Positions 50,369 to 62,065 of a DNA stretch of 64,000 nt are shown piece after piece. Position numbers and translations under genes: made by a program. This stretch comes from Nannochloropsis oceanica (Eukaryota; Sar; Eustigmatophyceae; Eustigmatales; Monodopsidaceae): contig CP038118.1 of assembly GCA_004519485.1 (NCBI GenBank), forward strand, positions 248,001-312,000, in the 5' to 3' direction. Within the stretch, counting starts at the first letter, position 1. Every line of letters begins with the position of its first letter. Below the pieces are notes generated by a model. That model searched no databases. It was not told where the DNA came from and saw only the letters and a list, made by a program, of their open reading frames with translations.

Positions 50369-52859
50369 GCAGATAATAAACGAGAATTTGGCGAAGGAGA
50401 AGCAACCCCTGAACCCACTTACTAGTGTTGTCGTTGCTGCTGCGGCTGGTGGTGGTGGTGATGGTGGTGCGAGTACCACTACTCAGATAAGAGGAGGAGG
50501 AGGAGAAGACGGAGGGGAGGAAGGAGAAACGAATGGAGACAAAGACAATATAGAGCAACAAGGGAAGGAAGAGAAGAAACAGGAGAAAGCAGTAGGAGCA
50601 GCAGCAAGGGCGACAAGTTCTTTAACCGAGGTAAAAGAAAAAGAGGAGATCCCACCTTACCTCTCCCTTCCCCCCCCCCTCCCTCCTTCCCTTCCTCGCC
50701 TTGCCACTCTCGACATGGCAGGCATCATGGCCGCAGATGCCGAGAATTTATTTAACGTCCTCTCAGCACGCCACGCTGAAGGAGGAGCAGGGGCAGGTCT
50801 GTCCCTCCCTGCCGTCCAAGCGGCTGTCGAACAAGGGTTTTGGCGACGGGTGGAGACCGAGGGAGGAGGAAGTAGAGAAGGAAGGGGGAAAGTAATGTTC
50901 GTCCCGGACGAGGGAAGGATGGAAGGCTGGTCGATGGAGAATGGAATATGGCACCACTTTGCGGATTATTGCGCAGCAAGGGGGATGAAGGTGGATACCT
51001 GTGTTTTTGATTTCAGAATGGAAATGGAGCAGAAGGAGAGGATGAGGAAGGGAGGAAGGCGGCCGATGATGCGGCCGCCGGGTAAGGGTAAGGTGGAGGG
51101 GAATGGGGAAGGTGGAAGAGGAGGAGGGGATGGGAAGATTGAGAGGAAGAGGGACGACGGAGAGGGAATGAAGGAGGGAAAGAGGGAGAGGCAGACCAAG
51201 AAAATGGAAGGGAAGAGAGTGGGAGAGGTAGAGTCGAAGGGGAAGGATAAGAGGGAAGGGGGAGAAGGAGCTGTAGTGCTAGATCAGGAGGAGCGGATGG
51301 AGGGAGGGATGCAAGTTGAGGAGGCGGGAGCGCCTAATTTTTTGAGTAGAACGGCAGCAGTCGCAGCAGCAGGAACAACAGAAGCAGCAGTAGCAGGAGG
51401 AGATGGAAGAGGAGGAAGAGGAGAGGAAGGGGGAGAAAAAAGAGATGGAGGGGAGAGAAGAGGAGGAGGGTTAGAAGAAGGAGTAGGAGGAGGTACGTAC
51501 ACTTGTAGTCCGTTTCCCTCCACCGTGCTTGTGTTGGGAGGGGGGGGAGCAGGAGGAGTAGGAGTAGGAGGAGGAGGAGGAGGAGCATCGAGCTGTGAAA
51601 GTGTTGGTGCCCAGCAGCAACAACAGCGACAACAGGACGAGGGAGACCAGCAACAGCAGCCGCAGGAGGAGTCTCTTCAGGTAGCAGTTGAGAAAGTCAA
51701 CAATCGGTTGCTCCAGCGCGTGTGCACCCTCCTCTCCTTCTCCTCCTCCTCCTTCAACGCCCCCTCCTCCCTCTCTCCCTCCCTCCCTCGCTTTCTCTCC
51801 AGCCGAATGACAGTGCGTGCGGTGTGTGTTAAAGAGAAAGAGGGAGGTAAAGAGGTGGAGGTACGACCGTTGCGCTTACTATCACTGGAGCCTCCGCTGA
51901 TTTTATTTCCGGCGTCTGTGCAGCTGGGATCGACGAAGGGGGGAAGACCGCATGGGAAGAAGGATGTGGAGGCGACGATGACTCTGGGTGTATATAAGCA
52001 GACAGAGAAGGAGAAAGGAGGAGAGGAATGGAATGGAGGAATCAATGGTAGTGGGACGAGCGGGAGCCGCCTCTGCAGGGGGCTTTTTACTTCCTCTCCC
52101 AACGTTGCGTCCGCCCCCCCTTTTGGCATTGTGCATGTGGATGCGGGGGAGGAGCGAGAGGGAGGGAATGAGGAAGGGGCGTGTATAGGGAAGGGTTGTG
52201 CGGTGGAGGAAGTGGCTGTGTCAGTGTTTGAGTTCGGGCCCGGTCGCTTCTTGACACTCTCTCTTTTTTTGGTGGGAAAGACGAGCACGAGGAAGGGAGG
52301 GAGTTCGAGGAGGAGGGATGAAGAGGAGTTAGATGCGGATGCGCGGTTTGTGGCCACATACCTGTTGAGCTCTCATGTTGATGATGCCAGCAACAGCAGG
52401 AGAACCATTACCCTCCTCTCTTCTTCTTTTTCTTCTCCTCTTCCTTCTTCTACTCCTCCTACTTCTTCTCCTTCTCTCCCAGGCCATGCTCCCGTCTTCC
52501 TTGATGATACCGCCGTCATTCAAGCAAAAAATGCCTCCTTTCTTCCCTCTTCTTCATTCTTGTCCTCTTCTTTCATCCAAAAAGAAGATCTTGGTGTTCT
52601 ACGCTTTTGGGGGCAGACGAAGGAGCAGCAAGCGCAGCAGGAGCAGCAAGTGCAGCAGAAGCAGCAACAGCAGCAGGAGGTGGCATCGCTGAATCTAAAG
52701 ACATTAGGTGATGTGCTGCGACAGTCCTTAGTCATGCCATTGGGGGAATTTGTGGCCATGACGGGAGGAAGGGGAGAGGGGGAAGGGGGAAAGGAAGAGC
52801 ATCGGCACCAGCACCAGGAGGAGCACGATGTTGGGCTGCTGACAGTGGAGGAAATCTAG
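48921..52859 (+). CDS. large unknown low-complexity protein
   Basis: Not recognised. Single exon, 1312 residues, starting at an ATG in GGCCATGGAG; the AATACAG just before suggests a 5'-UTR intron may end there. The N-terminal 230 residues contain an ordered-looking block (RVAHRHLYLWLDQILTSLPE, VGPLESFYQEVANANAANSL, MINWFLWKVGAKPP). Long Ala, Ser, Gly-Glu and Asn/Gln runs follow, including about 20 serines from AGC/AGT repeats near residue 470. A second ordered block lies at about 595-700 (LDMAGIMAADAENLFNVLSA, GIWHHFADYCAARGMKVD). A third covers the last 370 residues, ending VMPLGEFVAMTGGRG and an acidic His-rich tail. AATAAA at 52886-52891 follows the stop closely. Possibly a nuclear regulator; no domain name is justified. 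Confidence 0.65.
50298..50368. repeat. (AGC/AGT)n microsatellite inside coding region
   Basis: About 23 serine codons in a row within the large unknown protein. The complementary strand would read poly-Ala, Cys or Leu, which explains the long antisense shadow frames here. Confidence 0.85.
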
Positions 52860-53740
52860 ACGAAGTGAGACTAAAGCTGAAGACAAATAAAGGATGGACG
52901 ATAACATACATAAGAAGAGGAAAGAAAAGGTTGGGCGAGAATGAGAAAAGGACACACGGTATATGCAACAACTACACAGTCAGCCAAGGTAAGGTATCAG
53001 CGCGCCAACCTCACCCATTGTTATAAAAAATACTGACATTGCCATTCAAAATGAAACTAAGTAAACCATGCGAAATCATCAATTTCGAGATTTCCGATGT
53101 GGTACCCTGTCGTACTTGCGCATTCGCTCTCCATTCGTGGACTTGGCAGTAATCCATCTCCTGACCCATCGCCGCCGACGGAGATGTGTGACATGCTGTG
53201 GATGCAGAGGAACTTGCCTAGAAAAAAAAGGAGGTCGTTCTGGAGCTTCAAATTTTAGTGCGCTGTATATATAAGTACAATATCATGTAAATCGGACATT
53301 ACCGCATCCACGGTACACCGAGAAAAGCCTGCCAAATTCCTCTGAGCATACCCGGCTTCATCAACGCGCTCTCCCACTACACCACCTCAAACACTCGGCA
53401 CAAACAAAGACTAACCTTTTTCAGCCGCTCCACACGGGTACATTATCTTGACTGCGCTCACAATAGGCTCCACTCGACTCACTAGAAACACAGGGCACAT
53501 TTTCCTCTCTGGACATTTCCAAGAATAAGGGGGGGCGGCAGTGGCAATCTCCGCAAGGCGGCGTTTTCCGCTTTTGGTCCTCTTCATCTACTTCTTGCGC
53601 CGCCGCAGCACTGACAGCAGTGGCAGAGGCAGCAGGAGCAGCGGCTGTCGCTACAAACGGCAGTAAGAGGGCGAATCCGTGGTGGCAAACAGCAGTAGCC
53701 GCCTGCGTCGCCACCACTCAAGCAAGGCCGTTTCAATATC
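52860..53740. other. intergenic, about 880 bp
   Basis: Between the large unknown protein and the dipeptidase, both on the plus strand. It should contain the dipeptidase promoter. No gene or RNA seen. Confidence 0.45.
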
Positions 53741-56114
53741 ATGTCCTTGCCCTCCTCCTCCACGCGGGCACGTCCTACCACTACCGTCTTCGTCGTCCTC
53801 TTTCTTCTCTTCGTGGTCTCTCCTTCCCTTCCCAACACTCATGCAAATAGCACCACCAGCACTCGCCTCGGCCGTCGCGCCCTCCAAACCTCTTTTACCT
53901 CCCGCCGCTCCTCTTCCCTCTCCTACCCCTATCCATCCTCTCCTTCCTTCCCTTCCCGCATCAATCCGAACCCCGGCACCGATCGCTGCACTACCATGAT
54001 TGTCGGTCCAAAAGCTTCAATGGACGGGAGCACGATGACAACCCACACTGCTGACTGCGCTGAATGCGACTTCCGCCTCGCCAAGGTCCCTGCCCGTGAC
54101 TGGCCTGCTGGCTCCCAGCGTCCAATCTACCTGTTTGCTTCCGCCTATCCTCGGCGCGTACAGGAGGGGAGAAGCGCAACATGGGAACCGTCAAATCTGG
54201 ACGACTCGCTTCCCCAGGCCCCCGTGTGGAAAAAAAAAGGGTTCAGTAAGATTATTGGGTACATTCCCCAGGTAAACCACACGTACGCCTTAATCGAGGG
54301 CCTGTATGCGATCGAAAATGAGCACCAGGTTGCCATCGGGGAAAGTACGTGCAGTGGCCGTTTTTGGACGAAGCCTAGGGGAGTGGAGGGGGGGGGAAAG
54401 GCCTTGATGGAGATTGGGGAGTTGAGCTCGATTGCTCTGGAGAGATGCATGACAGCGAGATGCGCCATTGAGACCATGGGTGGCTTGGCGGAAGAGTACG
54501 GTTACTATGGTGCCGAATGGGAGGGGCAGATGGACGACATCATTGCAGAAGCGGGGGAGGCTTTGGTGGTGGGGGATCCGAAGGAGGCGTGGATTTTTCA
54601 CATATTGCCCGATGACACGGGGACGAGTGCCGTGTGGGCCGCGCAGCGGGTGCCGGACGGCCATATCTCTATAGTGGCCAATCAGTTTATCATTAGGGGG
54701 GTGAAAAAAGACAAGAAGGACGAATTTTTGTTTTCGTCCAATTTGTGGGAGGTGGCGGAGAGGAATAACTTGTGGGAGGCGGAGGATGGGGAGCTGGATT
54801 TTTTGAAGGTATACGGGTACATGCGTGTGCATGCTGCTTACGCCACACGGAGGGTGTGGCGGGTGTTCACATTAGCTGCACCTTCGCTCCTTCCATCCCT
54901 GCCCTCCTCCGTGGATGATTTTGGGGATGGTTACCCGTTCTCGGTTGAGCCGGACAAGAAGCTAAATCCGGCTGATTTGATGCGGTTTCAGCGTGATCAT
55001 TATGAGGGCACCGAGTTCGATTTAACGCAAGGAATTGCCGCGGGTCCGTACGGGGATCCGAATCGTTATGACCCCAGTGCGAATAAAGGAGAGAATGTGA
55101 CGTTGCTACAGGCACAGGGAGGTTTTTATGAGAGGAGCATCTCTTTGTTCCGCACCAGCTACTCGACTGTGACGCAGTCGAGGGGAGCATTGCCTAATCT
55201 CGTAGGTGGGAGGGTTTGGATTTGTCAGTACATGCCAGCGATGAGCACCTACACGCCATTGTATGTGGGGGTATCTTCCCTTCCTCCCTCCTACACGCGC
55301 GGGAGTCTGTTTAAGTATGAAAGAGGGAGCAATTACTGGTCTGCGGCCTCGGTAGGAAATTGGGCGACTCGATTTTATAGGTATATCAGACAGGATGTGG
55401 AGGAGTCCCAGAGGACGATTGAAGGGCCTTTAATGCTCCAGGCGGACATGACGGATAAAGCAGCCATGGAAAATTTGGCGACGGGGGATATGAAGGGGGC
55501 AGAGGAGGTGCTGAAAGGCCAGGCGGATTTAGCAGCGAAGGTTGCGTTGGACACGTGGAATGGTAAGCTTTATTATCCTAATTATTAAAGTTATTTGGTT
55601 TAAGATTTCCCTTGACTCTGGTCCAAATAATCGAAGAAGTCTCATCATATTCAAATTTATATGTAATACTTCGACTCACCATCACTCTCCCTCCTTCAAT
55701 TCCTTCCTTCCTCAAGGCCTGTTCGAATTCCTCATCGCCCGCTACCGCGATGGCTACAAAGTTAAGGATATGCTGTCCCCCATCTTTGAGCAAGAATTCC
55801 TCTTCTACCCTTACTGGTGGCTCCAAGTTTCGGGCTTTTTCAAGCATACCCTCAAAATGACCAACCCTGAGCCCCTTCGCGACTCCATTCCTGCCGTAAA
55901 GGAAGGAGAGGAGGCGGGAGGCAGGAAGGTGAAGATGCCTGTGACCAGTTTGCGCTCGGAGCAGCCGAGGGGAGGATTGTGGTGGCATGAAGGGGGGAAG
56001 GGATGGAGGACGGCGTTGGAAATGGTGTTGCTTGTGGTGCTGTCGGTTGCGGTTGGGTTCTGGTGGGGAAAGACATCCACGACTCGATCGTCATACACTA
56101 CGTTGGGCATCTAA
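53741..56114 (+). CDS. peptidase family C69 dipeptidase, secreted or membrane-anchored
   Basis: Ntn-hydrolase-fold dipeptidase. Exons 53741-55562 and 55717-56114 join in phase 1 (AATG|GTAAGC ... CTCAAG|GC) to give 739 residues. The N-terminus has a signal segment TVFVVLFLLFVVSPSLPNTH, then a Ser/Arg-rich stretch. The presumed catalytic cysteine is Cys83 in GTDRCTTMIVGPKASMDGS, which starts the mature enzyme in this family. Conserved blocks follow: NEHQVAIGESTCSGRF, IALERCMTARCAIETMGGLA, GDPKEAWIFHILPDDTG, VPDGHISIVANQF and YLGVSS-like PLYVGVSSLPPSYT. Near the C-terminus ALEMVLLVVLSVAVGFWWG is a membrane helix with a short tail, so the enzyme is probably type I membrane-bound in the secretory route, lysosome/vacuole or cell surface. 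Substrate unknown. Confidence 0.88.
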
Positions 56115-56705
56115 TTGTTTGACTGACTGGCTGGCAAGTTTTGAGATTTATAAAGTACGGGTATATATGAGAGAGGGATCGGAAATAGAGGCGAGGAGGG
56201 GAAACCAGGGGGAAGTTTTGGTGGGGGGTTAAGTCACCTAGACGGCTTGGGTACTTGATATTTGGTGCTTGGTGGGCTTGGTTTGCTTTAGATTCGATGA
56301 ATAAGTGATGCGAGTGTACTAATTTCCCTTACGAGTTGGAGGCATATGAAGAGAGCGACCAGAAATCGAAAATTTTGGCCTGACCTGTTGGTGTCTCTAA
56401 GCGAAAAAGAGAACGAAAAGGGGCTTTGCTGAGGGGGGAGAAAGCTTCACGAAACTTCTTGTCAGTGACTGCGAGTGGTTGGTGTGATTGTTGGCAGAAG
56501 TACGTACACATACATTCAGAGAAAGAGAAAGAGAAAAAGGAGACCAAGAAAAGGAAGAAGGTGGAAAGAGGCTTGGGACGAATAGGAGATAGTCCAAATA
56601 TAATTCACATGACAAAAAGCGACCCACAGAAGCTCATCGGCCTCGTTTAAAGTGTTTTTCGTTCTTTCTATTCTTTTCCATTTCCTAGGTTGGCTAGTTG
56701 TTGTA

Positions 56706-56750
<45 letters not shown>

Positions 56751-56884
56751 TGCTCATGCTACTGCAGCTGGTCGATGATAGTGCTAGGGTGGGTCATGGT
56801 TGTCATTCTTTTTGTACTATTTAATAGCATCTTTCTTGTCTTGTTGTCTACCTATCCGCCGAAGAAGTGGATGGATAGAAGCAT
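56115..56884. other. intergenic between convergent dipeptidase and NFU genes
   Basis: About 770 bp of 3' flanks. It contains a CTG microsatellite at 56708-56748. No gene or RNA seen. Confidence 0.5.
56708..56748. repeat. (CTG)n microsatellite
   Basis: About 13 perfect CTG units outside any gene I can support, 137 bp past the 3' end of the NFU-fusion gene on the opposite strand, so it may lie in that gene's 3' UTR. Confidence 0.9.
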
Positions 56885-58405
56885 CTATACACTCTTCACA
56901 TCCGTCACCCCTGGCTGCCCCTTTAAAGCGTACACCACTCCCAATTTTACCTTCTCTGGACCCTTGTAACAAAGACTCACCACGCCTTCCTCGCTCACGT
57001 CCTCAATCGTTGCAGACGCTCCCAACCCTCGAATCGCCGGCAAAATTTCTTCTAACTTCCCCTCCAATTTCCTCTTCAGTGCTGCTGCTTCTGTCAGCGG
57101 CGTCCCTGCCTCGTCAACCGCTTGAGGCTCTGCTGAGATCGCTTCGATACGATTCAAATTTTCAAATTTTTCACGGAGCACGCGCTCGACTCCCATCTTC
57201 ATGGTAGTGGTGGAAGAAGGACAGGAACCGCAAGCACCTTGAAGGCGAAGGAAGATGTCGCGGGCGGCGACGTCGATCGAGACGATTTCGATGTTGCCAC
57301 CATCTGAAATGAGGTAGGGCCGGACTTCTTCTAAAACTATATCTACATTCTCAGGAGTCAGCGCCAGGAGACCATCGCTCACGGAAGGGGAAGAAGAATC
57401 ACCTCCATTGAACGGGCTCACAATCACCGCTGCTGGTGCTGCGGGTGCTGCTCGTGCTGCTACCTCCTGTGGTGCTTGCTTCTTGATCGTTGCTTGGGTC
57501 TGTCCATCGATAACACCAGACCAGTCACTCTGTTCCACCGCCTTCTTTAACTGGGCCCTCCTAAACATCCTCTCATCCTCCGCCTCCTCCCCGTACTCCT
57601 CCTCCTCGTCCAAGTCATCCAATTCATCCGCCAAGGTTGGATCAGCCATAGCTGTCCTCAACTTCGTCTTGGTATCCTCGTAAGCTGCCCTTTCCTCCGC
57701 CGTACTCCCACTTCCCTGCTCTACCGCTTCCTTAATCGATTTTGCCCAACCACCATTCCCGTTCCCTCCCTCACGGTTCCCATCTGGGACTATATGAGCA
57801 GCCGAGAGCTCTGCAAGCCAAGTTTCTTGCGCCGCGGCCATCTCTTCTCGCTTGGGAAATTTGAAACTTTGCAGCGCCACGGACGAGACGACCTCGGCCC
57901 CATGCACCTGTAGGTGCCCTGTGAGCGACACAACCACGTTGCGCGTCACCCCCACATATTGCAAGGTTTGCTTCGCGTCATACACACCATAGACAGCCGC
58001 CAAACGCACGTCTTTGAATCGATCTAAAAACGCGGCAACGGGCAGCGGGGTCTGGGTCCGTGTGAACGCCTCCGCTTCTGCTGCCGCTGCAGAGGTGGCC
58101 CCGTGGTCATTGTTGTCGCCGTACAAAAACTCGTGCAGGCCCTTGTGCCCCTCGGGTACATTGTCATCCGCAGCTACGGCTGTGACCGCAGAAACGCCCG
58201 AGGCGGAGCTTTCAAGGGCGGCAGGGCGGGTTGCCGTGTTGGTGGCAGAGGAGGAAGGGCTGTGGTGCCTGATGGTGACAGGAGCGGTCTTGGGCGTGAG
58301 GACAAGGAAGGCCTGCACGAGTTCTTGTTGCTGTTGGAAGAAGCTGATCCCACCCAGCAAAAGGACCATGGCTGCGGCTGTCGTTGTCGGACATCTTCTC
58401 ATCAT
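56885..58405 (-). CDS. GIY-YIG / NFU fusion, plastid iron-sulfur cluster scaffold
   Basis: Predicted to carry and hand over Fe-S clusters in the plastid. From the ATG at 58405 the protein has 506 residues, no intron. A signal peptide (AAAMVLLLGGISFFQQQQ) ends ELVQA before FLVLTPK, the A|F bipartite plastid signal. Residues about 118-172 are a GIY-YIG domain (AAVYGVYDAKQTLQYVGVTR, then NVVVSLTGHL) of the type fused to glutaredoxin in plant GRXS16. Residues about 348-412 are the NFU domain (VRPYLISDGGNIEIVSIDVA) with the cluster-binding CxxC in GACGSCPSST. The last 75 residues (LEEILPAIRGLGASATIEDV ... GVTDVKSV) are a second NFU-like domain without the cysteines, as in plant plastid NFU1-3. An acidic linker joins the halves. 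Domain calls are firm; the role of GIY-YIG is unknown. Confidence 0.9.
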   Translation of the reverse strand: MMRRCPTTTAAAMVLLLGGISFFQQQQELVQAFLVLTPKTAPVTIRHHSPSSSATNTATRPAALESSASGVSAVTAVAADDNVPEGHKGLHEFLYGDNNDHGATSAAAAEAEAFTRTQTPLPVAAFLDRFKDVRLAAVYGVYDAKQTLQYVGVTRNVVVSLTGHLQVHGAEVVSSVALQSFKFPKREEMAAAQETWLAELSAAHIVPDGNREGGNGNGGWAKSIKEAVEQGSGSTAEERAAYEDTKTKLRTAMADPTLADELDDLDEEEEYGEEAEDERMFRRAQLKKAVEQSDWSGVIDGQTQATIKKQAPQEVAARAAPAAPAAVIVSPFNGGDSSSPSVSDGLLALTPENVDIVLEEVRPYLISDGGNIEIVSIDVAARDIFLRLQGACGSCPSSTTTMKMGVERVLREKFENLNRIEAISAEPQAVDEAGTPLTEAAALKRKLEGKLEEILPAIRGLGASATIEDVSEEGVVSLCYKGPEKVKLGVVYALKGQPGVTDVKSV

Positions 58406-60309
58406 GGCGGCAGGGTATTGGAAGGCTGTGTTTGGGAGTAGGGGGACAGTGTGGGGAGGGGGGAAGGAAATCTGATCAGTCAAAGTCCAGGACGGACACT
58501 ACACCAAGGGAACCGAGTGCAAGTTGCAAGTTGCAAGTTCGTTGTTGCTGTGTTCCTCGCTCCTCGCTCGGGCCTTCAACTTTTGGGAATTGGTGGCGTA
58601 CTCGCGCCTTGCGAGAATGAAGCAATGCAATGCAGAGAGACTCAAGGAGCGACGGCCGGGACGCTGGCTTATCCTAGTTAAACACACGACAAACCCTTGA
58701 GGTGGAACTCACACAATGTGGAGGAATTTTCTTTATAGTGGTTGTATGTGTAATGGTGTCAATGGTATTTCGGACAGCTAAAAGCGCCAAGTCTTGACCT
58801 CCCCAGCCTCCACTCTCGCTCGAGACCAGCGAAGCCGTGTGCGCACCACATAATCTAACTGTGCCTGCATTTGAAAGTTTTAGCTTTTAGCTGCTAATCA
58901 ATGTCTACAAAGGATAATTGTGTCCTAAAATTCTTTGACAGGCGGTCGTGGGATGTAGTGTGGCGTTGTTCCGACGCAGGAGGCGTCCCTCTGCGAGAGG
59001 GACTGCTGGCCTCAAGGAGAGAACGACGACGAGAGGAAAGTATCCATCCGTCCAATTGACTCTTCCTTCGCTTACCAAGCAGAAGCAGCTGCAGCTTTCT
59101 GGCACATTTTAGCACGGCTTGCACAGCCCTTTACTGATGGGACCACGAGGCCTGAGACAGAGACAAGAAAGCAGGCGAGGCCTTGCTGACCTCTGATTAG
59201 ATAAAATGATGATGGCTTGATCATTTTGCTTCACTCGCATCCCACCACCTCAACAAAAGGAAGCGACTCTTTGGTTGATCATCAACATGCCTGATTGACG
59301 CCCGGGCAAAGCCCTGGGAGATTTGTGATATCCTGGGCAATTTTAGTGGTCACAAGCCCCTGACTATGTCGCTCTTCCTCATGTCCTTTAAGTGGGGGAT
59401 GTGCGAGATGGGCTGTGCTGTTTTGGTGACCCTGCGGCATGGACATTTCAGCACTTGCCTTCAGCTGAAGGGGAACAGTGAGGGCGACGGATGTTGGGGC
59501 TGTTGTTCCATTGCAATGGGATAAACGAATCTTACCACATCAAAATGTCCTTGGTGCGCTGACTAGACACATATACACTCAGGCCCTCTCACTGCGCCGG
59601 CCAGAACAGCCCTCTTTCCAGCGGGTCTGGGTAGCGGCGGGTTGGGGGAAAGCCACGCATCAGAAGGCCAAGGCGCTCTCTGATACGCCTTTGCGTGCCT
59701 TGCCACACACATTAAATGCAGGATATCCTTGGACGTACTCACTCACGCGGCATGCATGGCTGCAATAGCATCATGGCAGAGAGCGCCGCATAATTGACTT
59801 ACCCCTCCCTCCTTCCTCTGTGATACGCCGATACACTCCACCAGGCTTTGTATTCTAAAAGCTTCGTAGTCAGCCTGGACTCCCGCAAGCCCAGCATCTC
59901 CACCTTGACAAAGTATTTGTAAGCAGCACTAGCAGTAGTGCAGCAGCAGCGACCGCGCCCTTCACTGGTACGTGCTTGGATATGGATGCAGGCAGAGGGG
60001 GGGGGATAGGCTGTGCGGAAGGGTGTGGGACATGAATTGTGGGCATTGGTGCTTTGCCGCGAGGACCCGCGCAGCTTTGTGGTGTTGACTGATCTACCGT
60101 CCATAGAATTTGTTCTGGAGTTACCGTTTGTTGCCCTCGCCCTCTCCTTCAATCATGCTCTCTGCCTGGATGCAATTCCCTCTCTCATCAAACCTCATCT
60201 GCATCACACGCACAGCCTCTCACATTCCCGTCCATCACACTTTCATCTCTTCACAGGCAGCCCGAGCGATTGCTAACAGGATAGTTAGCAGGAGGAGTAC
60301 AGGAGCAGT
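58406..60309. other. intergenic, about 1.9 kb, divergent NFU / Pumilio
   Basis: It includes a threefold GCAAGTT repeat at 58520-58541, near the NFU start, and no credible gene. A plus-strand frame at 59478-59768 lacks an ATG start and any motif. Both promoters must lie here. Confidence 0.45.
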
Positions 60310-62020
60310 ATGGGCGGCGATGTATTAGTAGGAATGGACGCCGGCCACCACCACCCGCACCTCAAGCAATCGTCACAGCAGCAGCAGCAGCAGCAGCAGC
60401 CGCAACGGGAGGAGGAGGAGGGGGAAGAGGAGGAGGAACAGCAGCAAGGTGGTAGCATTAGCGGTGACCGTGATCACTCCCTATCCCCTGAACACCGCCC
60501 GCAGCCCAGCAGTAGCAGCAGCAACAGCAATAGCCCCACCCTCTCCTCCCTCCTCTCCAAGCCCGCTAGCGCGGCGCCAGGCGGACCACTAGCAGGGAGC
60601 ACCTCTCCCGCAGGCACCTCTCCGCAGACCACCACCTCGGCCGCTTCCTCCCTTTACGGATCCAACTCTGGCTCCGGGTCTGATTCTGACCGGGAGGGGA
60701 ACAGCAACAGCAGGAGCAGCAGCAGGAGCAGCAGCAGCAGCAGCAGCAGGAGCAGCAGCAACAGCAGCGACAGCTTGGTTAAGGGGGGACTTGGGCATCA
60801 CTTGGGCTCTGCTTCAGGAGCAGTAGGAGTGGGGGGGATTGCTATCCGTGCCTCTCCATCTATCTCTCCCTCCCCTGCCGACTACCTCCTGGGCAATACC
60901 ACCCCTACGGGCAGCCGCACCCGTGGGGCGGAAGGGAGTAGTCCTGTCCTTGAGGGGCCTTTTGGCGCAAGCTTATTTGGGGGCTTTCACTCAACTTCAT
61001 CTCCGGAGCAGCAGCGCCAGAAGCAGGAGCAGATTAATAACAAAGGCAATGAGAGGAGATCGGCGTCTTTGTCCCCTCCTCCTCCTCTGTCGGTGCATGA
61101 TGCTGTGAGCGTGTTTGGTTCCACGGGAAGTAGCAGCAGCAGGCTCTCACTCAACGGCGGCGCGAACCACAACAGCGGCAGCAGCACCAGTAAAGGAGGG
61201 ACCGGGGGAGGGATGGATGGGCGTGGACTGTTCAATTTCCAAAACATGGAATATGAGCTTGTGGACTTGGCTGAAGCGACGGGATATGGTTCCAACAACA
61301 ACAATAGCAGCAGCAACAGCAGCAACAACAACAGCGGCAGTAGCAACAACAATAGCAACACCAGCACCAGCACCACCAGCACCACCAGCAACAACAGCAC
61401 CAACAGCAACAAGAGCGGTAGGAACAGTAAGAATACTGCCGAGCAGCAGGATACGTCTCCGCAGCAGCAGCAGCAGCAGCAGCAGCAGTTGGGTGAGATC
61501 AAGAAGCCCACGGCGCTCAGCCGTGGGAGTGCCTTTGCTGCCTTTGCTCCTGCGGTGGACAGTCCTACGGGGCCTGCGGGGGGAGGCAGCAAGTACACCA
61601 CCTCCTCTGCGTCCTCCTCATCCGCCTCCTCCCCTTCCTCCTCTGCATCCTCCTCTACCTCCTCGGGAGCTTCCGGTCTGCCTGCCTCATCCGCGGCGGC
61701 TCGGCCTTTGCCCCTCCCCCTAAGAGCAGGAGGAGTAGGGGGGGAACAGGTCGGACAGCAATCCCATCCTACCTCCACCTCCGCCTTCTTCCAGCCCCAG
61801 GATCAGCAGCAGTTGCAGTTTAATGGACTGCAGCATTACATGCAGTCAGTGGGTGGCCAGACCGGCGATAATGAAGACCGGCACTCTCCCCTCCATCAGC
61901 ACCAGCAGCAGTACCACCAACAGCAGCAGTACCAGCAGCAGCAACAGACAGCCAACGGCGCCATGCGCTTTTACCTCCCTGCTGATTTTGATGGCTCCCC
62001 AGCCATGTTTGCGGCAGCCT

Positions 62021-62065
<45 letters not shown>

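Noticed and set aside
59478-59768. Plus-strand 96-codon frame upstream of Pumilio
   Set aside because: It begins at GTG rather than ATG and has no recognisable motif.
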